NCBI RefSeq assembly: GCF_958445495.1
Contig: NZ_CAUCSQ010000005.1
Span: 1-64,000, forward strand
From: an uncultured Bacteroides sp.
GTDB lineage: Bacteria; Bacteroidota; Bacteroidia; Bacteroidales; Bacteroidaceae
DNA length: 64,000 nucleotides
Reading direction: 5' to 3'
The notes beneath the pieces were generated by a model. That model did no database searches. It saw only the letters and a list, made by a program, of their open reading frames with translations, and was not told the origin of the DNA. Positions 28,419-38,100 of the stretch are shown in pieces. Every line of letters starts with the position of its first letter. Within the stretch, counting starts at the first letter, position 1. A program made the translations under genes and the position numbers.

Positions 28419-30053
28419 ATGATGAATACAAAATCAATCTATACAATAAGTGAGCTTTTACTTTTGTTCTTGCTGCTTTTCGTCAGCACTTCCTGCAAAG
28501 ACAATGACGAAGCAGAAGACACAAGCAATCCTGTCCTGATTTCACAAAATATCAATGAAGGTGATGTAGTAGGCCCCAACGGATATGTGGAACTTGTGTT
28601 CAACAAAGCGATGCGCCAAGCCCCGGATACGGAAATCTATTTCAACGGCGGAACAGTGCGTGTATCTATCAATTATGAGAAAGTCCGCTACACATTCTCA
28701 GATATGGAGAACAAAGAATGCACTTTCGAGATTCCTGCCGGGGCACTGACCGATATGCAAGGAAGACCCTACAACGAAGACTTCTTTCTGAGTTTTACCG
28801 CCAAATCCGAAATCTCAGGAGGCGGAAAAGTCTTTGACGCCATAGTCGATTCGAAGGGGAACGGAGATTTTACAACCGTACAGGCCGCTATTGACGCTGT
28901 TCCGGGAGAATGTACCAGTCCTTATAAGATTTTTATCGCCAACGGAACCTACAACGAATGCGTACGAGTAAATAAAAACAAAACGTTCATCCATTTAATC
29001 GGTGAAAGCCGCGAAGGCGTCAAAATCCAGTATGCAGTGAATCGCGTGGAAGATTCCGACAATACAACAAGTTGGCCCTACTCCATTTTCAACGAAAATT
29101 CACCCGCCCGTAAAGCAGGATACAGTACAGACCAAAACACTGTCGTCTTAATCGAAGCGACAGACTTCTACGCTGCAAACCTGTCAATTATCAATCTCTA
29201 CGGCGCCTTCTCAAACCGTTATACCGGCGGATTAGGCAAAAACGGACAAGCGGAAGCCTTAATCAACCGCGAAGACCGATTTACATTGAACAACTGTTTG
29301 CTCGTATCTTATCAAGATACCTGGTGGACCCGTTACTGGGACAATACCGGTTCCCACCGTGCATACGTCTACAATTCATGGATTGAGGGACACACCGACT
29401 ACATCTGGGGAAGCGGAGACGTACTTATTGAAAACAGTACGTTCTATAATACAGGTAATGACGGAGGAAGTGTCATCACAGCCTCACGTACCAATACAAA
29501 TGAGAAATGCGGTTACGTCATAAAAGATTGTACCGTCAGCGGGGAAGACATCAGATTCTCACTCGGACGTTCACAGTCAACAACGGCTAAAGCCGTCTGG
29601 ATAAATACAAAACTGGAAATGGATATCATTGATTCACATTGGGGATACGGCGGTGAGATACCGACTCTGTTCGCCGAATACAACACAGTAGACAAAAACG
29701 GGACAGTTATCTCAACAGAAGGCAAAACAATCACTTCAGGGAACGTCTCATTCACAAGCTCCGTACTCACACCAACCGAGGCCGCACGATATACCTATGG
29801 CAATATTATCGCTACCGACGGTTGGAATCCGAAACAATATATAGAAACTCCCCTTCCAGCACCAGCCAACATAACCATGAACGGAAACGAACTGACATGG
29901 GATGACGTATCAGGTGCAGCCGGTTATCTCGTTTTCATGAATGGCAACTACGCAGGACAAACGACAGATACGGCAGTTACGCTAACTAATACGGATGAAG
30001 GAAATATCTATACGGTGAAAACCGTAAGCCAATACGGCACGATAAGCGAATAA
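28419..30053 (+). CDS. Divergent CE8 pectin methylesterase, lipoprotein
   Basis: A 544-residue lipoprotein. I start it at the ATG pair at 28419/28422, which gives a signal peptide and lipobox (FVSTSC); the in-frame ATG at 28356 would prefix 21 residues encoded by a stem-loop. After the lipobox comes an Ig-like Big_5-type domain (about 30-130), then the CE8 beta-helix. CE8 residues visible are the oxyanion-type Gln in QAEALI, one catalytic Asp in SYQDTWW, the other in HTDYIWGSG, and the substrate Arg in LGRSQS. The usual LGRPW is LGRSQ, and the loops differ from plant-type enzymes, so the specificity may be unusual. A short FN3-like tail closes it. Its role is removing methyl esters from galacturonan before PL1 cleavage. 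Confidence 0.88.
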   Translation: MMNTKSIYTISELLLLFLLLFVSTSCKDNDEAEDTSNPVLISQNINEGDVVGPNGYVELVFNKAMRQAPDTEIYFNGGTVRVSINYEKVRYTFSDMENKECTFEIPAGALTDMQGRPYNEDFFLSFTAKSEISGGGKVFDAIVDSKGNGDFTTVQAAIDAVPGECTSPYKIFIANGTYNECVRVNKNKTFIHLIGESREGVKIQYAVNRVEDSDNTTSWPYSIFNENSPARKAGYSTDQNTVVLIEATDFYAANLSIINLYGAFSNRYTGGLGKNGQAEALINREDRFTLNNCLLVSYQDTWWTRYWDNTGSHRAYVYNSWIEGHTDYIWGSGDVLIENSTFYNTGNDGGSVITASRTNTNEKCGYVIKDCTVSGEDIRFSLGRSQSTTAKAVWINTKLEMDIIDSHWGYGGEIPTLFAEYNTVDKNGTVISTEGKTITSGNVSFTSSVLTPTEAARYTYGNIIATDGWNPKQYIETPLPAPANITMNGNELTWDDVSGAAGYLVFMNGNYAGQTTDTAVTLTNTDEGNIYTVKTVSQYGTISE

Positions 30054-30071
30054 AACCAATAAAATCAGAAT

Positions 30072-30125
30072 GAGTTCTTTGTCACCCACACCATCAACCG
30101 ATACAGCGTATAAGACAAAGAACTC
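30072..30125 (+). other. Intra-operon stem-loop before the first PL1 gene
   Basis: GAGTTCTTTGTC (30072-30083) pairs perfectly with GACAAAGAACTC (30114-30125) across a 30-base loop, followed by TGTTTTTAAAA. The stem resembles that at 28360-28401 (AGTTTCTTCGCC). It could be a partial terminator or an mRNA end-point that sets different levels for upstream and downstream genes. Confidence 0.6.
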
Positions 30126-30144
30126 TGTTTTTAAAATAAGCTAT

Positions 30145-31710
30145 ATGTTTAAATTCATCAAAACGGGATTATTCTGTTTCTGCTTGTTCAATCTCACAAT
30201 TGCCTGCAGCAGCGAAGACCCCGGCAACAACAATGACATACCGGGGCAAGACATCGAAGAAACCCCAAATGAAAACGGTAACAATGCCTCTGACGAACCG
30301 CGTGACGCCTTTCCCGGCGCCTACGGAGCGGGACGTTACACTACAGGAGGTGCGGGCGGAACAGTTTATACAGTTACTTCCCTGGAAGATAACATGGCCG
30401 AAGGCACTTTGCGCTATGCGTTAAGCCGTTCGGGAAAACGCATGATTGTATTTGCAGTAAGCGGACTGATAGAGTTGCAAAGTCCCCTGAAAATAACTAA
30501 CGGCGACGTAACGGTTGCCGGCCAAAGCGCACCGGGTGACGGCATTTGCCTGAAAGGACATCCCGTATCCGTACAAGCAGACAATGTAATCATCCGTTTC
30601 ATGCGCTTCCGCATGGGTTCCGACAATTTTACCACGGAAAAAGAGGCTGACAGCGGTGACGCTTTGTGGGGAAAACAGCATAAAAACATCATTATCGACC
30701 ATTGTTCCATGAGCTGGAGCACTGACGAATGCGCCTCTTTCTATGACAATACCGATTTTACCATGCAATGGTGCATCATCAGTGAAAGTCTGAACCGTTC
30801 GGTACACAGCAAGGGATATCACGGTTACGGAGGAATTTGGGGAGGTTCGCCCGCTACATTCCACCACAATCTGCTGGCACACCACAGCAGTCGCACCCCC
30901 CGTTTATGCGGAAGCCGCTACACGGGAAAACCGGGAAATGAAAAAGTGGATTTACGCAACAACGTATTTTATAATTGGGGACCGACAAACGGCGGATATG
31001 CAGGTGAAGGAGGAAATTATAATTTTATAAACAACTATTATAAACCAGGTCCCTCCACCAATACCAAAAGAAACATTGTAAACCGGATTTTTCAACCGAA
31101 CGGCGACGACGGTACAAACAAAAATTCCAAAGGAGTATGGGGAAGTTTCTACCTGAAAGGTAACTATTTCGACGATACGTGCCCCACCCTGAATCCTGAA
31201 TACAAATCTTTACTTGCTGCCGTAAATCATGATAATTGGGAAGGTTTACATCCCAATGAAACGGAAGAAGCCCAATTGCCTGACGGAGGAAAAGAAGCGC
31301 TCCGGGCAAACAAAGAATTTACAATCACCGAAGACGTATCCGAGTTCACTCAATCGGCCAAAGACGCATACGAATCCGTATTGAACTACGCCGGCGCTTC
31401 CCTGAAATATGATAATGTGGACAAACGCATCATTGCCAATGTCCGCAACGGAGACTTCACAGCCGACGGCAGTAAAGGAAGCGAATACGGGCTAATCGAC
31501 AAAGCAAGCGATGTAGGCGGATGGCCCGAATATAAAAAAGAGAACGGCCCGAAAGATACCGATGGCGACGGCATACCGGATGAATGGGAAACAGCAAACG
31601 GGCTGAATCCGAGAAGTGCATCCGACGGCGCCAAATATACATTAAGTAAATCATATACCAATCTGGAAGTTTACCTCAACAGCTTGGTGGAGACATTATA
31701 TCCAAACTGA
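30145..31710 (+). CDS. PL1 pectate lyase, lipoprotein (first of three)
   Basis: A 521-residue PL1 family beta-helix lyase. Start chosen at 30145 (MFKFIKTGLFCFC), giving a lipobox LTIACS; the upstream in-frame ATG at 30070 lies in a hairpin. Family blocks: FPGAYGAGRYTTGGAGGTVY at the N-terminus, the calcium-site strand NIIIDHCSMSWSTDECASFY, and HHSSRTPRLCGSRY with the catalytic Arg. It cleaves de-esterified galacturonan by beta-elimination. The C-terminus carries a calcium-binding DTDGDGIPDEWE motif followed by YTNLEVYLNSLVE, shared by all three PL1 proteins here. A Ser/Glu/Asn-rich linker follows the lipid anchor, typical of surface export. Confidence 0.93.
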   Translation: MFKFIKTGLFCFCLFNLTIACSSEDPGNNNDIPGQDIEETPNENGNNASDEPRDAFPGAYGAGRYTTGGAGGTVYTVTSLEDNMAEGTLRYALSRSGKRMIVFAVSGLIELQSPLKITNGDVTVAGQSAPGDGICLKGHPVSVQADNVIIRFMRFRMGSDNFTTEKEADSGDALWGKQHKNIIIDHCSMSWSTDECASFYDNTDFTMQWCIISESLNRSVHSKGYHGYGGIWGGSPATFHHNLLAHHSSRTPRLCGSRYTGKPGNEKVDLRNNVFYNWGPTNGGYAGEGGNYNFINNYYKPGPSTNTKRNIVNRIFQPNGDDGTNKNSKGVWGSFYLKGNYFDDTCPTLNPEYKSLLAAVNHDNWEGLHPNETEEAQLPDGGKEALRANKEFTITEDVSEFTQSAKDAYESVLNYAGASLKYDNVDKRIIANVRNGDFTADGSKGSEYGLIDKASDVGGWPEYKKENGPKDTDGDGIPDEWETANGLNPRSASDGAKYTLSKSYTNLEVYLNSLVETLYPN

Positions 31711-31754
31711 CAGGATTTCCGGACCTCATTCCATACAAATATTCCAAAACGATT

Positions 31755-33416
31755 ATGAAAAAACTCTATTTATATCATGTAGCCATGTTATTCGGCATGA
31801 TGGGGATATGTGCAATAGCATGTTCCTCTGACAACCATACAGATGAACCGGAAAATCCGGGAACAGACGGCGGAAGTTCTTCAAATACGGTAAAACAATT
31901 GGATTATGGAGAACTCCTGGCTTTTCCATACGCAGAAGGGCATGGACGCAACACGACCGGAGGACGTGGCGGAAATGTCTACCACGTAACCAATCTCGAA
32001 GACGATGCAAGCGGAAATACGACCGGAAGCTTGCGTTGGGCAATGAAACAAAACGGTCCTAAAACAATTGTCTTCGACATATCGGGGACGATTCATCTGA
32101 AAGCAGAACTTAAAACACAGAAAGACGATCTGACTATTGCCGGACAAACCTCACCCGGCGGAATATGCATAGCCGATTATCCCTTCACAATCAATTCCAA
32201 TAACGTCATCATCCGCTTTATACGGTTCCGTCCCGGCAATACAGACATAGACTGTGATGCGCTAGGAGGAAGTGACAAACAAAACATCATTATCGACCAT
32301 TGTTCCACAAGCTGGTGTACGGACGAATGCCTTTCAGTTTACGGCATGCAGAATTCCACCGTACAATGGTGTCTGGCTGCTCAAGCTTTACGTGTAACGG
32401 ATGCAAAAATCAATGCCAACAAAGGAAAATTCTCTTCACACGGATACGGCGGCAATTGGGGTGGACACAACGCCTCTTACCACCATAACCTGATTGCACA
32501 CTGCGAAAGCCGGGTCCCCCGCCTCGGCCCACGCTACACAACGCTGGCACTGGATAATAACGACGGAGAACGGGTAGATATACGCAACAATGTCTACTAC
32601 AACTGGGGAGGCGAAGGTTGTTACGGAGGTGAAGCACAACAGGTAAATATCGTGAACAATTACTACAAACCGGGTCCTGCCACCGACCAAGCCAAATCCG
32701 GACGTTCATACCGCATTGCCAAATCGGACGTTTATCCCTCGAATTATTCCGGTAAAGACAAATACGGCAACTGGCTTCAGACATGGGGCAAATTCTACAT
32801 CAACGGCAACAAAGTAGCAGAAAATACATCCGTGACAAATGACAACTGGACAGACGGAGTATTCAGCCAAATGACTAAAAACAACTGTGCGACCGATGAA
32901 CTCTGGAACCAACGTACCCGAATCAAGTCAAATTCACCGATCACAACAGCGGGATATGTAACAACGCATACGGCAGACGAAGCCTACAACCGGGTATTGG
33001 AAAATGCAGGAGCCTGCAACTACCGGGATAAAATTGACAAACTGATTATCTATGACGTACAACACAGAGAAGCCAGTTGTACAGGAAACACAGACAAATG
33101 GAGCCATCTGGAAGGATGTTCTCCAAACAGTAAAGGCTATATAAACGACCCCAAAGATGTCTGTGCCGCATTAGGAATAAGCAATCCTTACGATGTACTG
33201 ACATCCGTAACGGAGGTAAACATAAAAGATACGGACGGCGACGGCATTCCCGACTATCGGGAAGAAGAATACGGCCTGAATCCCAAGAAATCGGCTGACG
33301 GAAAAGAAAAAACAGTCGACAAAAACGGGAAATATACCAATCTGGAAATGTACCTCAACAGCCTGGTACACGAAATCATGAAAAACGGTGCGACAGGCGG
33401 CAGCGTTGTAGAATAA
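31755..33416 (+). CDS. PL1 pectate lyase, lipoprotein (second of three)
   Basis: A 553-residue PL1 lyase with lipobox CAIACS and an acidic linker. Blocks: AEGHGRNTTGGRGGNVYHVT, NIIIDHCSTSWCTDECLSVY and HCESRVPRLGPRY containing the catalytic Arg. It differs from the other two in the RVPRLGPRY region, in a longer insert before the C-terminus (about 440-480) and in its C-terminal tail, so it is likely of another PL1 subfamily with different preferred esterification or product size. The C-terminal DTDGDGIPDYREEE motif is present. It lies 44 bases after the first PL1. Confidence 0.93.
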   Translation: MKKLYLYHVAMLFGMMGICAIACSSDNHTDEPENPGTDGGSSSNTVKQLDYGELLAFPYAEGHGRNTTGGRGGNVYHVTNLEDDASGNTTGSLRWAMKQNGPKTIVFDISGTIHLKAELKTQKDDLTIAGQTSPGGICIADYPFTINSNNVIIRFIRFRPGNTDIDCDALGGSDKQNIIIDHCSTSWCTDECLSVYGMQNSTVQWCLAAQALRVTDAKINANKGKFSSHGYGGNWGGHNASYHHNLIAHCESRVPRLGPRYTTLALDNNDGERVDIRNNVYYNWGGEGCYGGEAQQVNIVNNYYKPGPATDQAKSGRSYRIAKSDVYPSNYSGKDKYGNWLQTWGKFYINGNKVAENTSVTNDNWTDGVFSQMTKNNCATDELWNQRTRIKSNSPITTAGYVTTHTADEAYNRVLENAGACNYRDKIDKLIIYDVQHREASCTGNTDKWSHLEGCSPNSKGYINDPKDVCAALGISNPYDVLTSVTEVNIKDTDGDGIPDYREEEYGLNPKKSADGKEKTVDKNGKYTNLEMYLNSLVHEIMKNGATGGSVVE

Positions 33417-33449
33417 ATTTAGTAAATTTACCCCAAATCCCAGTCAAGA

Positions 33450-34946
33450 ATGAAAAAGAACCTATTAGCAATTTGCAGCCTGGTACTGGCTTTCCCTCTC
33501 ATGAGCCAAGCCATGCGACCTGCAATTCCGGATGAGACAATTTTAAAAGAGTATCTCACTCCCGACCGTTCCAAAATCCCGGCCTTTCCCGGTGCCGACG
33601 GAGCAGGAAAATACACCGTAGGAGGAGCCGGCGGTACAGTGTACACAGTCACGTCATTGGCCGACGACGGTTCCGAAGGAACTTTCCGTTGGGCTGTCAA
33701 CCAAAAAGGGCCACGTACCATCGTCTTTGCAGTCAGCGGAATCATCGAACTGCAAAAAGCCCTGAAAATAAACAATGGTGATGTGACTATTGCAGGACAA
33801 ACAGCACCGGGAGACGGTATCTGCCTGAAAAATTATACATTTTCCGTTCAGGCAGACAATGTAATCGTCCGTTTCATCCGTTCACGCATGGGAGCTGATA
33901 TCAAGCAAAAAGGCGATGATGCCATGAACGGAACTAAAGCCTGCCGGAACATCATCATAGACCATTGTTCCATGAGTTGGTGTACGGACGAATGTGCCAC
34001 ATTTTACGATAACCGCTACTTTACCCTCCAATGGTGTATCATCAGCGAAAGCCTGGCAAACTCCATTCATGAGAAAGGAGCGCACGGATATGGCGGTATC
34101 TGGGGAGGACAACCCGCAACCTTCCACCACAACCTGCTTGCCCACCACACCAACCGCACCCCGCGTCTCTGCGGCAGCCGTTACACCGGCCGGCCGGAAG
34201 ATGAAAAGGTGGAATTATTCAACAACGTAATTTACAATTACGGCAGTGCCGGTGCATACGCCGGCGAAGGAGGCTCTTACAACTTTATCAACAATTACTA
34301 TAAACCGGGACCTTTCAGCGCAACCAAAAGTTCCTTCAAACGCTTGTTTACAGCTTATGCCGACGATGGAAAAAACAACAATACAGCAGGTGTTCACGGA
34401 ATATTCTATTTCAAAGGCAACTACATGTCTCCCACCTGCCCGAAACTGACAGACAAGCAAAAAGAAGCCCTTTATAAAGTAAACATGGATAATTCCTACG
34501 GACTGGTTATCAGAAAAGATTTTGCCGCCGAAAAAGAAGTACTTTCCAAACAGCCATTCGACATTGCCGAACACACGTCATTACAACCGGCAAAGAAAGC
34601 TTATAAAGACGTTCTTCAATTTGCCGGAGCGTCTTATCGCCGTGATGCCGTAGACCGGCGCATTGTAGAAGAAACCCGTAAAGGCACTTATACTTACGAA
34701 GGTTCCCACGGAAGTACGAACGGAATGATTGACCAGCCTTCGGATGTAGGAGGATGGCCCGAATACAAGTCGGACCCTGCCCCGGCAGACACAGACGGAG
34801 ACGGTATGCCGGACGAATGGGAAAAGGAACACAATCTTAACCCCAATGATCCATCGGACGGTTCCAAATATAATTTAAACCCCGAATACACCAACCTGGA
34901 GATATATATGAATAGCCTGGTAAATCACTTATTCCCCCAAAAATAG
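33450..34946 (+). CDS. PL1 pectate lyase, secreted (third of three)
   Basis: A 498-residue PL1 lyase close to the first one in sequence (FPGADGAGKYTVGGAGGTVY; NIIIDHCSMSWCTDECATFY; HHTNRTPRLCGSRYTGR). It has a cleavable signal peptide (LAFPLMSQA) and no lipobox cysteine, so it is likely periplasmic and would act on imported oligogalacturonides, while the first two lyases act at the surface. The DTDGDGMPDEWEKE motif is at the C-terminus. It is the last gene of the plus-strand operon; a hairpin follows. Confidence 0.93.
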   Translation: MKKNLLAICSLVLAFPLMSQAMRPAIPDETILKEYLTPDRSKIPAFPGADGAGKYTVGGAGGTVYTVTSLADDGSEGTFRWAVNQKGPRTIVFAVSGIIELQKALKINNGDVTIAGQTAPGDGICLKNYTFSVQADNVIVRFIRSRMGADIKQKGDDAMNGTKACRNIIIDHCSMSWCTDECATFYDNRYFTLQWCIISESLANSIHEKGAHGYGGIWGGQPATFHHNLLAHHTNRTPRLCGSRYTGRPEDEKVELFNNVIYNYGSAGAYAGEGGSYNFINNYYKPGPFSATKSSFKRLFTAYADDGKNNNTAGVHGIFYFKGNYMSPTCPKLTDKQKEALYKVNMDNSYGLVIRKDFAAEKEVLSKQPFDIAEHTSLQPAKKAYKDVLQFAGASYRRDAVDRRIVEETRKGTYTYEGSHGSTNGMIDQPSDVGGWPEYKSDPAPADTDGDGMPDEWEKEHNLNPNDPSDGSKYNLNPEYTNLEIYMNSLVNHLFPQK

Positions 34947-34953
34947 CCTCCCA

Positions 34954-34986
34954 TTTTCCCTGCCTTCTTCCGGAAAGCAGGGAAAA
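34954..34986. terminator. Hairpin between convergent PL1 and HTCS genes
   Basis: TTTTCCCTGC (34954-34963) pairs with GCAGGGAAAA (34977-34986) around a 13-base loop, 8 bases after the PL1 stop. The stem's own T- and A-tracts make it usable in both directions. Confidence 0.6.
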
Positions 34987-35103
34987 CTCCGCATCCTCCC
35001 TCATCCGAAACAGGAAAAACATCTCCAATGCCCTCCAGACGACAACCTTTATATCCCGTCATTCCATCTCCCCCGGATACACTCTTTTCCATTTCCTTTC
35101 CGG

Positions 35104-38100
35104 CTATTTTCCTACTTTATCCCGATATTCCGTCGGAGTCATGCCAACCTGAGCCTTAAAGCATTTACTGAAGTAACGGGGATCATTAATGCCTACCATA
35201 TACGAAATCTGGGTCATATTAAACTCTCCCGTTTCAATTAACTGAGCAGCACGCTTGATACGCATTTCCTTAATAAATTCAATCGGAGCAAGTCCGGTAA
35301 GTGTTTTCAACTTCTTAAAAAACACCGAACGGCTAACCGCCAGTTCCCGCACCAAATCATCTACCACCAACTCACCGTTATCCATGTTCCGCTCCATCAA
35401 TTCCAACAATTTATCCATAAACTTGCGGTCATTAGGCGACATATCGGGGACACTCGGTTCCGGTTCAGGCTGCCCGGTTTCCTCCGGTATCGACAACACA
35501 GAGACGGCAGCGGAACCGGAAGCAGTCATATTGATATGCATCAGGCTGTCCCGATAAAAATTCTGTAATTTCTTACGCTGCACCAACAGATTCTCAACAC
35601 GGGCCTGCAGATAGATGGCGCTAAACGGTTTCGTTATATAATCATCCGCACCATATTCCAATCCCTCCAACTTACTTTCAATAGTTGTCTTGGCAGTAAG
35701 CAGAATGACAGGTATATGACTGGTCGTCATATCCGCCCGCAACTCACGTACCATTTCGATACCGTCCTTTTCCGGCATCATCACATCGCTGATGACAATA
35801 TCCGGCAGATATTTCAACGCCTTATCGAGTCCCTCCGCTCCGTCCGCCGCTTCCACGACCCGATACATCGGAATAAAGATACTGCGCAAAAATCCACGTA
35901 ATTCCAGATTATCTTCCACCAACAGCATCAGTTCCCTGGAGTTATCTCCCTCTTCCCGGCCTTCCCCGGAAGAAATGTTCTCCAAAACGGAATCCTCCGG
36001 CATTAGGCTTTCAGACTGAAGCGATGAATTGGCAATATCCACCACCTGTCCCATTCTCACCGGAGCATCGGAATCCTCAAGAATAAATTCCGTTTCCTTA
36101 TCATAATGGTCTTTCCCTTTCAAAAAATCCACCTTAAAACAACTCCCTTCACCCAAACGGCTATCAACAGAAATGGTAGCCTTATGCATCTCCACCAACT
36201 CCTTTACCAACGAAAGCCCGATACCTGTACTAGCCTGATTAAACAAGTTCCTGTCAACCAAATTCTCGAAACGGACAAACAACGATTTTCTCTTATTTTC
36301 AGCAATGCCGATACCTTGGTCTTGCACGCCGACAGAAACCGTATTTTCATCTTCACGAATGAAAATCGTTATCATTTTGCCGTTCGGAGTGTACTTGAAT
36401 GCATTGGAAAGCAAATTAAACACGATTTTTTCCAGTTTGTCCGCATCCACCCAAAGACAGAGATGTTCTTTTTCCGTTTCAAATAAAAAGTCAATCCGGT
36501 GTTCTTCGGCAACAGCCTTGAAATTATCCATCACCTTACGGATAAAAGGCACAATATCCACACGTTGCACCTGCATTTTCATTTTCTTATTCTGAATTTT
36601 ACGGAAATCCAGAATCTGATTCACCAAACGCAGCATGCGGTTAGTATTCCTTTCAACCACCATTAACTGCTCGCGGGCATCCGCCGGCAACCTGTCATTT
36701 TTCAACACTTGTTCTACCGGTCCGGCTATCAGTGTGAGCGGTGTACGCAACTCGTGGGATATATTAGTAAAAAAACGCAGCTTAATATCTGAAATCTGCT
36801 GTTCTACAGATACTTCATGTTTCAACCGATAAATAGTAAAGAGGATATAAACCGCCACCAGGATAATAATCAAGATGAAAAGCACGTAAAGCACATACGC
36901 CACCGGAGTTTCCCAAAAAGAAGGCAGAATGACGATATCCAGCGTACGTTCGTTGTCCACCCACACCCCGTCGCTATTCGTAGAACGGACACGAAGCACA
37001 TATTCCCCCTTCGGCAAATTCGTATATGTCACACTACGTTGTTTGTCGGCAAACGTCCATTGTTTCTCGAACCCGTCCAGAATATACGAATACTGCACAT
37101 TTTGCGGATTGGTATAATCCAAAGCCGCAAAGTGGACGGAAAAAATATTCTCGTCATGTGAAAGCACCAACTTGCCCGTATCATCGATATCCACCTCCAA
37201 CAAAGATTTGCCATCTCCGGGAACAACATCCTCATTAGCCACCGTCAACTTAGAAAACACGATAGGCGGTATGTAACCGCTCTTACGGATAGAATCCGGA
37301 TTGAACATGAAAATTCCTCCACTGGCACCAAACAAGAGACTTCCTCCGGACGTCGATACCGAGGCGGCTTCACTGAAACGTACAGGAAAAGTTATGCTAC
37401 GCTCGTCAAAACTTTCGAAACGCTCTTCCGACGGATTGAATTTACAAATTCCGTTCTCCGTACTAATCCACAAGTTCCGCTTATGATCTTCACGAATGGA
37501 AAGCAGGACATCCGAAGAAAGCCCGTCTTTCACCGAATAAGATTTGAACGTCCCATGCCCCTCTTTGCTGACGGACACCAATTTATTAAGCCCTCCTCCG
37601 AACGTAGCCAGATAAAGTTCTTTATCCCTGGTGGGAATAATCCAGTGTACGTCATTGTTGCTCAAGCTCTGCGTATCATTCGGCACGCGGGAGAAATGAT
37701 AAAAACGCACATCTTCCGGTTTCTCGAAGTCCTCGTCGAAAGCAACGGCTCCCGTAGTGGTTCCCACCCATAGGCGGCCGGTACTGTCAGAAGTGATAAA
37801 ACGTGCCTTATAACAAGGATCGATAGGATAGCCCTTCAAATTGTTCCGATGATTGATAAACAAAGTCTTTCCTTCCTCACTTTCCGTAATATAATTGATA
37901 CCTCCCCCAAAAGTAGCAACCCAGATACGGCCGTGCCGGTCCTCATACACGCAATACACATTGTTATCGCTCAAACTATACATATCCTCTTCATGATGAA
38001 GATAACGGGTCAGTTTATAAGACATCCCATCCGGCGAACAAGGTTCGGCACGAACAAGCCCGTCTCCTTTGGTTGCAATCCAGATAACTCCCCTCGAATC

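Noticed and set aside
30070..30144. Longer start for the first PL1 gene
   Set aside because: Same reason: hairpin-encoded polar extension before the lipoprotein signal.
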